Of a DNA stretch of 64,000 nt, positions 34,117 through 42,047 are shown one piece after another. The stretch is taken from NCBI GenBank assembly GCA_041545745.1, contig CP168152.1, forward strand, positions 2,354,001 to 2,418,000. Reading direction: 5' to 3'. The notes under the pieces were generated by a model, which saw nothing but the letters and a program-made list of their open reading frames with translations, was not told the DNA's origin and did no database searches. Origin of the DNA: Stenotrophomonas indicatrix. GTDB taxonomy: Bacteria; Pseudomonadota; Gammaproteobacteria; Xanthomonadales; Xanthomonadaceae. The number at the start of each line of letters is the position of its first letter. Within the stretch, counting starts at the first letter, position 1. Both the position numbers and the translations under genes were made by a program.

Positions 34117-34605
34117 TCAGTTGTAGGTCATCGTGACCGTGATCGGGCGGCTCACCGCGCCTGCGGAAACCGTCGCCGCGCTCTGCACGAAGCGCGCGCG
34201 GAAGGCGTGGGTGCCGGCGGCCGTCGCCATCTGGGTCCACCCGCCGGGCCGCAGGCGTGCGCCACTGCTGGTACGTTGCAGCTCGATACCGATGCCGGCA
34301 ACGCCTTGGAACAGCGTCGCGTCATTGTTGTCGGCGACGCCATTGAAGTGCAGGCCCACCCGCGCGACCAGAGGATCGCATTGGCTGACCACCACGTTGA
34401 CGGCCTGGAACGGCGTACTGAACGCACCGGTGAACTGGGTGGACTGATAGGTTCCCAGGTCGACATCGGCCACGGCGATGCGGCATACGCCCGGCAGAAT
34501 GGTGCCGGTGACGTTGAAGTTGGTGGTGGTGGCGGTCTGCGCCGATGCTGCACCGGACAGCGTCAGCACGGCGGCGAGCAGCAGGCCTGGAATCGGAAGA
34601 TGCAT
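34117..34605 (-). CDS. Minor fimbrial subunit (chaperone/usher pilin) C
   Basis: 162 aa. Signal peptide LLLAAVLTLSGAASAQ. Pilin domain with NVTGTILPGVCRIAV, a second Cys in VVVSQCDPLVARV and the C-terminal beta strand with penultimate aromatic RPITVTMTYN, as needed for donor-strand and chaperone binding. It resembles the two genes upstream (35102-35596 and 34614-35093). Last gene of the fimbrial operon; 8 bases separate it from the preceding gene. Confidence 0.85.
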   Translation of the reverse strand: MHLPIPGLLLAAVLTLSGAASAQTATTTNFNVTGTILPGVCRIAVADVDLGTYQSTQFTGAFSTPFQAVNVVVSQCDPLVARVGLHFNGVADNNDATLFQGVAGIGIELQRTSSGARLRPGGWTQMATAAGTHAFRARFVQSAATVSAGAVSRPITVTMTYN

Positions 34606-34613
34606 GGAAGCTC

Positions 34614-35093
34614 TCAGTTGTAGGTCAGGGAAACGGTGATGGGCCGCTGGATGCGTCCAACGGAGACCGGCATCGCCGATTGCAGCAGGCGCGCACGGAA
34701 CGGGTAGACGCCGTCCGCCGTCACGTATTGGGTGCTCCCACCCGGCGGAAGGGGCACGTTCAACGACGACACCACGCGTACCAATTGCACACCCACGCCG
34801 GGCACTCCCTCGAACAACGCGCTGTTGTGACTGTCGGCGGTGCCGTCGAAGGTCATTGCCACGCGCCGAATCAAGGGGTCGCAGTCACTGACGGTTCCGC
34901 TGAAATCGACGTAGGCGGTGCCATGGCTGCCAGTGAACACGTTCGCCAGGTGCGACCCGAGATCCACGTCCGGGAAGGAAATCCGGCATGCGCCGGGCAG
35001 GATCTCGCCAGAAACGGTGAATGGCTGGGTGTCCTGCGCCTGCACACTGGCCGTCAACATGGCCAGCACGAGGAAAAATGCAGTGCGATGCAT
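34614..35093 (-). CDS. Minor fimbrial subunit (chaperone/usher pilin) B
   Basis: 159 aa. Signal peptide FFLVLAMLTASVQAQ, then VSGEILPGACRISFPDVDLG, the second Cys in VSDCDPLIRRV and the terminal RPITVSLTYN pilin strand. Closest in pattern to its downstream neighbour, suggesting tandem duplication. Minor pilins of this size commonly act as tip adaptors or assembly initiators and terminators; which role applies here is not visible. Confidence 0.85.
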   Translation of the reverse strand: MHRTAFFLVLAMLTASVQAQDTQPFTVSGEILPGACRISFPDVDLGSHLANVFTGSHGTAYVDFSGTVSDCDPLIRRVAMTFDGTADSHNSALFEGVPGVGVQLVRVVSSLNVPLPPGGSTQYVTADGVYPFRARLLQSAMPVSVGRIQRPITVSLTYN

Positions 35094-35101
35094 GACGCGC
35101 C

Positions 35102-35596
35102 TCAGTTGTAGGTGACCTGTACGGTCACAGGAGTGCGGATGGTGCCTGCCGACACCGTGCCGGTGCGCACCAGGCGCGCATACAGCAGGTGACCCGCCGC
35201 AGGCGTTCCATTGGTAGGCCAGTCGAAGCCTGCCTGGTTTGGCGCCAATGTCTGCTGGGCGGGCGTGTACAACCAGACGGCCAGGCCGCGCACACCGCCT
35301 GCCGCGGGTATCGCGAAGTAGCGCGCGTCGCTGCTGTCGGCGCTTCCGGCCATGCGCACGTGCAGCACCCGCAGGTCATTGGCGCAGCTACTGCGGTTGA
35401 GCGTGAAGCCGACCACGGGCGACTGCGGATTGGCCGTGAAGTACGCCGCGTCGAATGTACCCACGTCGACATCGGCGACGCTGATCTGGCAGGTTCCCGG
35501 CTGGAAACGACCGCTGAAGCGCAGGGTCAGGTCAGCCGCTTGCGATGGTAGCGGCAGCAACGCAGCAAGCGCGGCCAGCAACAGCACAGCGTGCAT
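35102..35596 (-). CDS. Minor fimbrial subunit (chaperone/usher pilin) A
   Basis: 164 aa; start at 35596 chosen because it opens the signal peptide HAVLLLAALAALLPLPSQA. The longer frame overlaps the adhesin gene and lacks a signal. Pilin pattern: FSGRFQPGTCQISVADVDVG, second Cys in LNRSSCANDLRV, final strand TPVTVQVTYN. Its start codon lies 1-2 bases from the adhesin stop (translational coupling likely). Confidence 0.85.
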   Translation of the reverse strand: MHAVLLLAALAALLPLPSQAADLTLRFSGRFQPGTCQISVADVDVGTFDAAYFTANPQSPVVGFTLNRSSCANDLRVLHVRMAGSADSSDARYFAIPAAGGVRGLAVWLYTPAQQTLAPNQAGFDWPTNGTPAAGHLLYARLVRTGTVSAGTIRTPVTVQVTYN

Positions 35597-35597
35597 G

Positions 35598-36656
35598 TCA
35601 GTTGTACTCCAGGGTGATGGTGGCGGCGCCATTGGCCTGTCCCGAGGCGGCCGCCGCCGCAAGTCGGTAATAGCGTGCACGCAACATGATCGTGTACTGC
35701 GCGTTGTTGGTTTCGGTCAGCGCCAAGCCGGAATCCCGCATTGCATTGAAGCCGATCGAATCCTGTGTCTGCGTGCCGATCTGGATACCAATGCCGGTCG
35801 CCGTCATGTTCACGCCATCGTCCTGCAGCGCCATGACCGATCGCGTGCGGTCGGCAACCGCGGTGACCGGATCGACACGATAGCGGATGCGGTTGTCCAC
35901 TCGCCCGTTGGCGGTCTGCACCGTGCCGGTGGTCAAGTGGCCGCGGTAGCGTCCGAAGAATGCAGGGCAGTCCCGCAGCACCACCGGCACGTTCACCCAG
36001 CCCGTGGTGGAGCCGACCGCAGGGATCTCGCTCATCTGATGCACGCCCAGGTCCACGGGCACATCGCTGGTGCTGCACGTACGCGAGACGATGTTCAGGC
36101 TGCCCTGCACGCGCCCGCTCCACAACAGAACGTTCCGGTTGACGCCACTCATCCGGTACTCGAACTGCGGGAGGCTGGCGCCAGTCACGGTCCCTGCGTT
36201 GATCGGCCCGATCTTGATCAGGCTCACGTCATAGGACTGAACAGGCCAGAGCAGCAGGATCGGCTCGATGACTTCGTCTTCAGTCAGGATTGGAAACCCT
36301 CTTCCGCTGAACCAAACCGCCACACCCACGCCCGGCACGTTGGTCTCATAGACAGTGCCATAGGTGGGATGGACAAAGTCTGAGGCGCGATGCGGCAGCG
36401 AGGTGTACTGCCGGATGCGATCCATTCGCCCCGGCGAGCACGTGATCTGGTTCGCAGGACCGGCATAGTAGGTCGCACGGAAGATCTCGGTACCCACCGG
36501 CACGTCCGGCCCGACAGTGATCGAGCCATTGAGGTTGGCGATGTTGACCAATGGCCTGTCACCATCGACAAGCCGGCAGTTCTGCGCCCAGACAGGGGCA
36601 CTGGCCAACAGCATCATGGCCAGCACAACGCGGGCCACCAACAGGATCGGGATCAT
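35598..36656 (-). CDS. Two-domain fimbrial tip adhesin
   Basis: 352 aa; start at 36656 overlaps the usher stop (ATGA) and gives the signal peptide VVLAMMLLASAPVWAQ. At about twice the size of a pilin, it has an N-terminal roughly 180-residue putative receptor-binding domain (Cys pair in NCRLVDGDRP and QITCSPGRM) and a C-terminal pilin domain (RTCSTSDVPVDLG, VVLRDCPAFFG) ending with the strand AATITLEYN. This is the layout of FimH/PapG-like lectin adhesins. The receptor is unknown. Position directly after the usher matches the smf-type fimbrial operons of S. maltophilia. Confidence 0.83.
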   Translation of the reverse strand: MIPILLVARVVLAMMLLASAPVWAQNCRLVDGDRPLVNIANLNGSITVGPDVPVGTEIFRATYYAGPANQITCSPGRMDRIRQYTSLPHRASDFVHPTYGTVYETNVPGVGVAVWFSGRGFPILTEDEVIEPILLLWPVQSYDVSLIKIGPINAGTVTGASLPQFEYRMSGVNRNVLLWSGRVQGSLNIVSRTCSTSDVPVDLGVHQMSEIPAVGSTTGWVNVPVVLRDCPAFFGRYRGHLTTGTVQTANGRVDNRIRYRVDPVTAVADRTRSVMALQDDGVNMTATGIGIQIGTQTQDSIGFNAMRDSGLALTETNNAQYTIMLRARYYRLAAAAASGQANGAATITLEYN

Positions 36657-39331
36657 GGCGCTTTCTCCAGAGTGGCCACATGGGGTCGGGTGCCGGGCTC
36701 GGACTTCTGTGCAGCGGCGGCGGCCTGGCAGCGTGCTTCCACTACGGTGTAACCGTCGCTGGAACGCGACATTGGCACCTGCACCTGCATCACGCACTGC
36801 TCGTCGCTGCCGGGACCCCACTGCACCTGCACCGGGCCGGACGCCTGCAGGCCGGTGAGCAGCAGGCGGCTGCCCTGCCCCACCACACCAACATTGGTGC
36901 CTTGGCCGTCAGTTGCCTCGGCGCCGAACGGCAATGGCCGGCCGTCATCGGTACGTGCGTCCACCATCAGGCCGTGACTTGCACGCGTGCTGAAAGCCAG
37001 CCGCACCAGGGAACCAGCACGCGGCGCGACGCTGCGTGCGGTCTCCTGCAGCTCCACGTCGAAGCCAGTGCCCTTCGGATCAATCGAGATGGTGTTCAAC
37101 TGGTAAGGCGTCAGGAACGGGACCACGGCATAGCCGCGCTTGTCCAGGCGTGCACCGCCCCCGTTCTCGATGCGCGCGCCAGCCGCGCCAGCGGCATGCA
37201 CCAGTGCTGCCGTTTCGCCCAGCGGCGGGGACAAGGTCAGCCCGTCGCCATGCAGCACCATGCCACCTGCGGCGCCCATGCCCAGCTGGGTGTAATCGCT
37301 GCCATTGCTGATGCTGGCCGTCCACTGGCCGCGCGCACCGCGGTAGCCGGTGTTGATATCGGCGCTGTTGCTGCCCGCGATGCGTGACAGGGTAGCGCCA
37401 TAGCTGAAGCGGTCGTCCCGCGATGAGATGCCATTGGTCGACAGCTGCGTCGCCGGCTCGCCATTGCGGCTGCGGGTATGCATCAGGTTGCCCAACGGCG
37501 CACGCGGAGACCTGCCCAGCGGCAGCGACACCATCAGCATCAGCCGGTTGTCCACCCGTGCCTGCTGGGCCCTTGCTGCCGGCATGTCCACGCCGGGAAT
37601 GCTGTCCTGCAGGTAGCCGCGGCCGAAGTCGATCGAATCGCGGGTACGCTGGAAGTTGACGCTGTAGCTCAATGCCTTCCACTGGTTGCTGTAGCCGATG
37701 CTCAGGTCGAGCTGACGGCCGGGTGCGTTCCAGAAATCGCGGCGGGTGCCGATCACGAACAGCTGCCCACCCCGCTCACCCAGCTGCTGGTTCATGCTCA
37801 GGTCCATGCGGTTGCGCTGGCGCGCTACGGTGTCGATATCCAGATCGCGGGCGCGCGCATCACGCAGCGATGCCCAGTCGCGCAGGCTCACGTAGTCCCG
37901 GGTGGCATAGCGGTAGGCGGCCACGGCAAAAGACGTTCCGGTGCGCACGACGTTGCGGTTGTAGGCCAACCGGAAGCTGCTGCCGGACATCGGCGGCAGC
38001 CCCTGCACCGCCGTCCGCGCCAGCGACACGTCTGCGGCCACCGCGCCGAAGGATGTGTTGATGGCCGCACCTGCAAGGCCGGCACGGTAGTCCTCACCCA
38101 CGACCATGCCGCCGTAGGTGCTGAGGATGTTGCTGAGGCCGCGCTGGTATTGCAGCTGCAGCAGCTCTGGCGCCGCACGCAGCGAGCTTTCGTCGACCCG
38201 CCCGGCGGACATGCTCCAGCGCGACTGGCCCGGTCGCAGCAGCTGCGGTACCGCCGAGTACGGCACGGTGAAGCGGCGCGAGCGGCCATCCGCCTCGCGC
38301 ACCTCGACTTCAAGGTCACCGGCGTAGCCGGTTGGATACAGATCGTCCAGTTCGAACGGCCCCGGCGCGACGCTGGCCTCGTGCAGCACGCTGCCGCGCT
38401 GGCGCACGATCACCCGTGCGTTGGTTTCGGCCACGCCGCGGATCACCGGTGCGAAACCTCGCTGCGACTGCGGCAGCATGCGATCGTCGCTGCCCAGGCG
38501 AACGCCACGCAGGCGTACACCTTCGAACAGGTCGCCCGGCGTGGAGGTGTCGCCCAGCATCAGCTGCGCCTTCCACCGCACGATATCGTGCTGCAGATAC
38601 GCGGCCGTTGAGCGGTAGCGCTGGGGTTGGCTGCCCCCCAGGGTCATCGCGCCCTGGTGCACCAGCTGCCATCCGGCGACGCGGCCGGCGGCGTTCAGTC
38701 CCACGAAGCCCGAATAGCGGGCCGTGCTGCCGTTGTTGTAGTGATACGCGTTGGCGTTGTAGCTCAAGGCGAACGCGGGCACGCCTGCATCCCACTGGCT
38801 GGGATCGACGTAACCGCGTGCCTCGTTGCGCAGGTACAGCTGGGGCACCTGCAGGTCCAGCGTCTGCCTGCCCGCATCGAACGCTGCCGTGGCACCGGGC
38901 ACCAGATCTCCCAGGCTTCCGCAGAACAGCTCCTGCGGCCATGGCAACGCGGGCAGGTGCTGCGCGTCGGCCTGCAGCCGTTCCGGACCGATGCCGTAAG
39001 CCTGCAGGTTGGCCGGATCCAGGCACAGGCGGGAACTGCCCTCCACCTCGCGGTAGACGATGTCGGTACGGGCCTGCCACTGCCCGTTGAGACGGACGTC
39101 GCCACGATAAGTGCCGGGCGCGACATAGTCAGCCTGTGCGAAGCGTTCAAGATCCAGGCGGGCCGATGCACCGGCCGGAAGGAACGCCGCATCGAACGTC
39201 ACTGCATCATCGGCACCGGGCTCGGTTGCCGAGACGGTGTGGGCGAACAGGATGGTGGCCACCAGCATCGGCAGCCGGGCATGCCGCAGGCGGCAGGCGC
39301 CGTTACCCGGCGCCCGGATCGGGGCGTTCAT
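36653..39331 (-). CDS. Fimbrial outer-membrane usher protein
   Basis: 892 aa from the ATG at 39331 (GGAG 11-14 bases upstream). After a signal region comes the N-terminal chaperone-binding domain (TFDAAFLPAGASARLDLERF), then a large beta-barrel with plug (LRGVRLGSDDRMLPQSQRGF, APVIRGVAETNARV), RRFTVPYSAVPQLLRPGQ and C-terminal domains ending in a Cys-containing segment (SDEQCVMQVQVPMS). Ushers take chaperone-subunit complexes, catalyse donor-strand exchange and thread the fimbria through the outer membrane. The size is normal (about 850-900). Confidence 0.94.
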   Translation of the reverse strand: MNAPIRAPGNGACRLRHARLPMLVATILFAHTVSATEPGADDAVTFDAAFLPAGASARLDLERFAQADYVAPGTYRGDVRLNGQWQARTDIVYREVEGSSRLCLDPANLQAYGIGPERLQADAQHLPALPWPQELFCGSLGDLVPGATAAFDAGRQTLDLQVPQLYLRNEARGYVDPSQWDAGVPAFALSYNANAYHYNNGSTARYSGFVGLNAAGRVAGWQLVHQGAMTLGGSQPQRYRSTAAYLQHDIVRWKAQLMLGDTSTPGDLFEGVRLRGVRLGSDDRMLPQSQRGFAPVIRGVAETNARVIVRQRGSVLHEASVAPGPFELDDLYPTGYAGDLEVEVREADGRSRRFTVPYSAVPQLLRPGQSRWSMSAGRVDESSLRAAPELLQLQYQRGLSNILSTYGGMVVGEDYRAGLAGAAINTSFGAVAADVSLARTAVQGLPPMSGSSFRLAYNRNVVRTGTSFAVAAYRYATRDYVSLRDWASLRDARARDLDIDTVARQRNRMDLSMNQQLGERGGQLFVIGTRRDFWNAPGRQLDLSIGYSNQWKALSYSVNFQRTRDSIDFGRGYLQDSIPGVDMPAARAQQARVDNRLMLMVSLPLGRSPRAPLGNLMHTRSRNGEPATQLSTNGISSRDDRFSYGATLSRIAGSNSADINTGYRGARGQWTASISNGSDYTQLGMGAAGGMVLHGDGLTLSPPLGETAALVHAAGAAGARIENGGGARLDKRGYAVVPFLTPYQLNTISIDPKGTGFDVELQETARSVAPRAGSLVRLAFSTRASHGLMVDARTDDGRPLPFGAEATDGQGTNVGVVGQGSRLLLTGLQASGPVQVQWGPGSDEQCVMQVQVPMSRSSDGYTVVEARCQAAAAAQKSEPGTRPHVATLEKAP

Positions 39332-39383
39332 CAGGATGTCTCCGCAGGAACAGGGAATGGCGCGCACCCGGTGCGCGCTGTAC

Positions 39384-40124
39384 TCAGGGCTGCAAGGCAA
39401 CCTGGGTCGGCACCAGGGCACCGAAGTCATTGATGACGGTGATCGCGCCCTTCAGTTCGCCCGGGGGCCGGGTTGTGAGACCCTCCAGCACGAACTCGCC
39501 CTTTGCGAACGGTGCGACCATGCCGCCCCCCTGCATGCCTGCTTCCTTGCCATTGGCCCACAGGCCGACGCTGGCGAAGTTGACGTGGTAGGGCGTGGGG
39601 TTGTCCGCCCGCAGCACCAGTCCACTGGACGCGGAGTGCAGCGACCAACGTACCTTCTGATGCGCCAGCACCGGCTCGCCGGCCAGGTTTGGTGGGCGGT
39701 AGAAGACCTTGATGCGGGTACGGAAGGCGAACTGCAGGATGTTGGCCGCGCTACCGCCCGTCTTCGGCGGAATCTCGAGCATGTTCAGCCAGTAAAGCGT
39801 TTCACGATCGGTTGGCAGCGTGGCACCGGTGAACAGGATACGGGCAGTCTGCTGTTTCTTCGGATCCAGGCGGAACACCGGTGGCGCGACCGCAAACGGC
39901 GCCTTGGCGCTGTCCGGCGTGGACTGGTCGTCACCGTCATCCAGCCACACCTGGACCAGCACGGCGCGCTCGCCTTCGTTCATGAATTTGAGCGTGACTT
40001 CCTTGTCCTGCGCGGGATAGACCACGCGGGTACCACCGATCACCACCGATGCGTCGGCTGCCTGGGCGAACAGTGCGCCCAGGGCGAGGACGCCGGCACA
40101 GAGCATGCGGTTGAAGGAGAGCAT
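39384..40124 (-). CDS. Periplasmic fimbrial chaperone (PapD-like)
   Basis: 246 aa. Signal peptide MLCAGVLALGALFAQAADA, then two Ig-like domains. The N-terminal domain has GGTRVVYPAQDKEVTLKF (conserved Arg of the subunit-anchoring site), VQVWLDDGDD, APPVFRLDPKKQQTARIL and LYWLNMLEIPPK, the classic PapD pattern. It stabilises subunits by donating its G1 strand until delivery to the usher. It lies between the major subunit and the usher, 52 bases before the usher start. Confidence 0.94.
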   Translation of the reverse strand: MLSFNRMLCAGVLALGALFAQAADASVVIGGTRVVYPAQDKEVTLKFMNEGERAVLVQVWLDDGDDQSTPDSAKAPFAVAPPVFRLDPKKQQTARILFTGATLPTDRETLYWLNMLEIPPKTGGSAANILQFAFRTRIKVFYRPPNLAGEPVLAHQKVRWSLHSASSGLVLRADNPTPYHVNFASVGLWANGKEAGMQGGGMVAPFAKGEFVLEGLTTRPPGELKGAITVINDFGALVPTQVALQP

Positions 40125-40153
40125 GGATCACCTCATGGATGAGGCCGGACACA

Positions 40154-40179
40154 GGGCCGCCGGCACGTGCCGACGGCCC
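40154..40179 (-). terminator. Intercistronic hairpin between major fimbrin and chaperone
   Basis: GGGCCGCCGGCAC / GTGCCGACGGCCC, 13-base arms with a single mismatch and practically no loop, in the 64-base gap after the major subunit stop. There is no T-run. Such hairpins often protect or partly terminate the pilin mRNA so that the major subunit is made in excess over chaperone and usher. Confidence 0.6.
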
Positions 40180-40188
40180 CGCGCGGCA

Positions 40189-40752
40189 TCAGTTGTAGAC
40201 AACCTTGTAGTTGACGTACGACTGCACGAAGCCGGGCGCAGCAGCGCCATTGACGGCGACGTACTGGCTGGCCATGTCGATCACAGCGGTGTTGTTGGCG
40301 ATGGTTACCGGATCGGTCTTGAAGGACGGATCGCGCAGATCGACCACGGCGTTCTTGTACAGCACCTGGATCTGGGTGTTGACGGCCGGGGCATTGGCTT
40401 CCTGGTTGCGCAGGTTGCCGTTGCCCGCGTCCACCTGGCCGGCGGTCGGGTCGAAGTACAGCTCGGCGATCTTGCCGTTCTGGCAGGTACCCTGGCCCGG
40501 GCCGCCGATGACAAGCTGGTACGGATGCAGGCCCGCAACGTCACCTGCAGCTGCCAGCTGGTTGGCCTGGACCGGGTCCATCGGCACGGTGATGTTGGTG
40601 GTGCCGATGGCGCCTGCACCGCCGGAAATCGTGCAGGTCAGGTCGGTCACTTCGCCGGTGAATTCGATGACGCCCGAGCCGTAGGACTGGGCGTTGGCGG
40701 CCGCAGCAGCCAGCAGCAGGGTTGCAGCGGAAGCAATCGGGAGGAGCTTCAT
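40189..40752 (-). CDS. Major fimbrial subunit (SMF-1-like fimbrin)
   Basis: 187 aa; the start at 40752 gives the signal peptide KLLPIASAATLLLAAAAANA, and the longer upstream frame is not protein-like. The mature pilin starts QSYGSGVIEFTGEVTDLTC and has the second Cys in GQGTCQNGKI and the terminal strand YVNYKVVYN. First gene of the cluster and larger than the three minor pilins, as expected for the rod subunit. S. maltophilia SMF-1 fimbriae have the same gene order (fimbrin, chaperone, usher, adhesin); I cannot tell whether this is that locus or a paralogous one. Its promoter region carries the shared GTCCGAT-CTAG motif. Confidence 0.88.
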   Translation of the reverse strand: MKLLPIASAATLLLAAAAANAQSYGSGVIEFTGEVTDLTCTISGGAGAIGTTNITVPMDPVQANQLAAAGDVAGLHPYQLVIGGPGQGTCQNGKIAELYFDPTAGQVDAGNGNLRNQEANAPAVNTQIQVLYKNAVVDLRDPSFKTDPVTIANNTAVIDMASQYVAVNGAAAPGFVQSYVNYKVVYN

Positions 40753-40898
40753 GGTGTTGGATTCTTCTTCACAGGTGTGATCCGCGCGTGGCGGCAAAAG
40801 GGCCCCGCCGCCGGGGAGGACGGCGGGGCCGGGAACGGGTGGGACACTTGGGGAGAAGCGTCCTTCCCGGCAGCCCGGTTCATTGGCCTGCAGGAGGA

Positions 40899-40943
40899 AT
40901 GCTAGGAATCGGAGGCGGTTGCCTCCATCGGACCCGGCCGAGA
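40899..40943 (-). promoter_or_regulatory. Shared adhesion-regulon promoter motif, fimbrial operon
   Basis: Minus strand: TCTCGGCCGGGTCCGAT (40943-40927), 21 bases, then CTAGCAT (40905-40899). Spacing is identical to the two adhesin promoters. The -10-like element lies about 150 bases before the major fimbrin start, leaving a long leader that also contains a run of C on the coding strand. Confidence 0.72.
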
Positions 40944-40979
40944 TTTCGGCCGCGGTCGCCGAACACGGTTTCCCGCGGA

Positions 40980-41168
40980 TCACGCATCATCACCTTCGTC
41001 GTCGGCGGGCGCATGCCGGTGCCAATGACGGCGCAGCTGGTTGCGGCGCTTCGGCGAGGCGAACAGGTAGTGATTCAACAGTTCGAGGAATTTCGCCTGC
41101 GCGGCTGCGGGCAGCCGGCTGAAGTGCAACAGCAGGGCGATCAAACGGGGGTCGTCTCGAACGGGCAC
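40980..41168 (-). CDS. Small 62-codon ORF between the regulator and the fimbrial operon
   Basis: 62 aa with a GTG start at 41168. Predicted helical, with FSRLPAAAQAKFLELLNHYLF followed by a basic stretch (KRRNQLRRHWHRH) and an acidic tail. No family recognised. Support for a real gene comes from a copy of the shared promoter motif whose -10-like element ends about 30 bases before the GTG. It could be a small regulator or an anti-regulator of the fimbrial switch, or the ORF may be chance within a long leader. Confidence 0.45.
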   Translation of the reverse strand: MPVRDDPRLIALLLHFSRLPAAAQAKFLELLNHYLFASPKRRNQLRRHWHRHAPADDEGDDA

Positions 41169-41197
41169 ATCGTCACCGCAGCAGGGATATGTCTCCG

Positions 41198-41241
41198 AGC
41201 CTAGGCATGGGCGACGCCGGGTCCATCGGACCCGTCCTCAA
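41198..41241 (-). promoter_or_regulatory. Shared adhesion-regulon promoter motif, small ORF / distal fimbrial promoter
   Basis: Minus strand: TTGAGGACGGGTCCGAT (41241-41225), 20 bases, then CTAGGCT (41204-41198). Here GTCCGAT is centred in a perfect dyad GGGTCC-ATC-GGACCC (41219-41233). It begins at the last bases of the response-regulator stop region and could drive the 62-codon ORF and/or a longer fimbrial transcript. Confidence 0.62.
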
Positions 41242-41931
41242 TCAGTCGGTGGATCCATCCCCGCCTGCGCCTGCGCGTGCGTTCTGTGACGCCTGCACAA
41301 GGCCGTGCGTCAGCGCGTACTCGAAGATCTCCGCATCGCGCTGCAATCCCAGCTTGCGCATCGCTGCGATCTTCTGCGTGCTGATGGTCTTGCGGCTGCG
41401 TCCAACGCGCTCGGCGATCTGCATCACGCTCAGCCCCTCGGCAAACATCCGCAGCACCTCCGATTCCCGCTTCGACAGGGCCTCGGTCTCCTGCACATCG
41501 CCCTGCGGGCCACTCTCGGCGATCAGCCGCGCGATCTCCGCTGATATGAAGGCCTGGCTGCGGCTGGCGGCGTGCACAGCCGGAACCAGCTGCTCCAGCG
41601 GATCGCTCTTGCTGACGATGCAGGACACCCCGGCACGCTGTATCGAGCGCAGAACCAGAGGACTCTCCATGCCGGTCAGTACCACCAGGTGCAGGGTCGG
41701 AAAGCGGCGCTGCAGGAAGCGCAGCAGCGTAACGCCGTCCCCATAGCGGCCATTGGGCATCGAGAAATCGCAGACCGCCACATCCACCGGAGTGCGGCTG
41801 AGCAGATCGACCAGTTCGGTGGAATCGCGTACCAGCCCGGCAATGGCCAGGCCCGGCGCGGCCTGCAGCAGGTGCTCCATGCCGGCCAGCAGGACCGGAT
41901 GGTCATCGGCCACGACGATGTTCAACGGCAT
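41242..41931 (-). CDS. NarL/RcsB-type response regulator (adhesion island, minus strand)
   Basis: 229 aa. Receiver domain (about 1-125): NIVVADDHPVLLAGMEHLL, phospho-acceptor Asp in VAVCDFSMPNGRYGDGV, and the conserved Lys in CIVSKSDPLEQL. LuxR-type helix-turn-helix (about 150-215): LSKRESEVLRMFAEGLSVMQ, ERVGRSRKTISTQK. The ISTQK recognition-helix region is of the BvgA/RcsB/EvgA type, whose partners are BvgS-like phosphorelay kinases; two such kinases are encoded nearby. Divergent from a paralogous regulator at 42048, and transcribed toward the fimbrial and adhesin genes. Confidence 0.92.
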   Translation of the reverse strand: MPLNIVVADDHPVLLAGMEHLLQAAPGLAIAGLVRDSTELVDLLSRTPVDVAVCDFSMPNGRYGDGVTLLRFLQRRFPTLHLVVLTGMESPLVLRSIQRAGVSCIVSKSDPLEQLVPAVHAASRSQAFISAEIARLIAESGPQGDVQETEALSKRESEVLRMFAEGLSVMQIAERVGRSRKTISTQKIAAMRKLGLQRDAEIFEYALTHGLVQASQNARAGAGGDGSTD

Positions 41932-41965
41932 GCTCGCTTCCTCCCGTGATGGTGCACCGCACGAC

Positions 41966-41995
41966 CTGTCAGAGGGCGTTCGGCTGTCTTATAGT
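41966..41995 (+). promoter_or_regulatory. Candidate sigma-70 promoter of the plus-strand regulator
   Basis: CTGTCA (41966-41971), an 18-base spacer and TATAGT (41990-41995), 53 bases before the ATG at 42048 in the 116-base divergent intergenic region. Agreement with consensus is moderate at -35 and good at -10. The shared GTCCGAT motif is absent from this region. Confidence 0.45.
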
Positions 41996-42047
41996 GGTTC
42001 GTGCAAATTACGGCAATTTCTGTCGGTTTAAGCAACAGAGACCCTCC

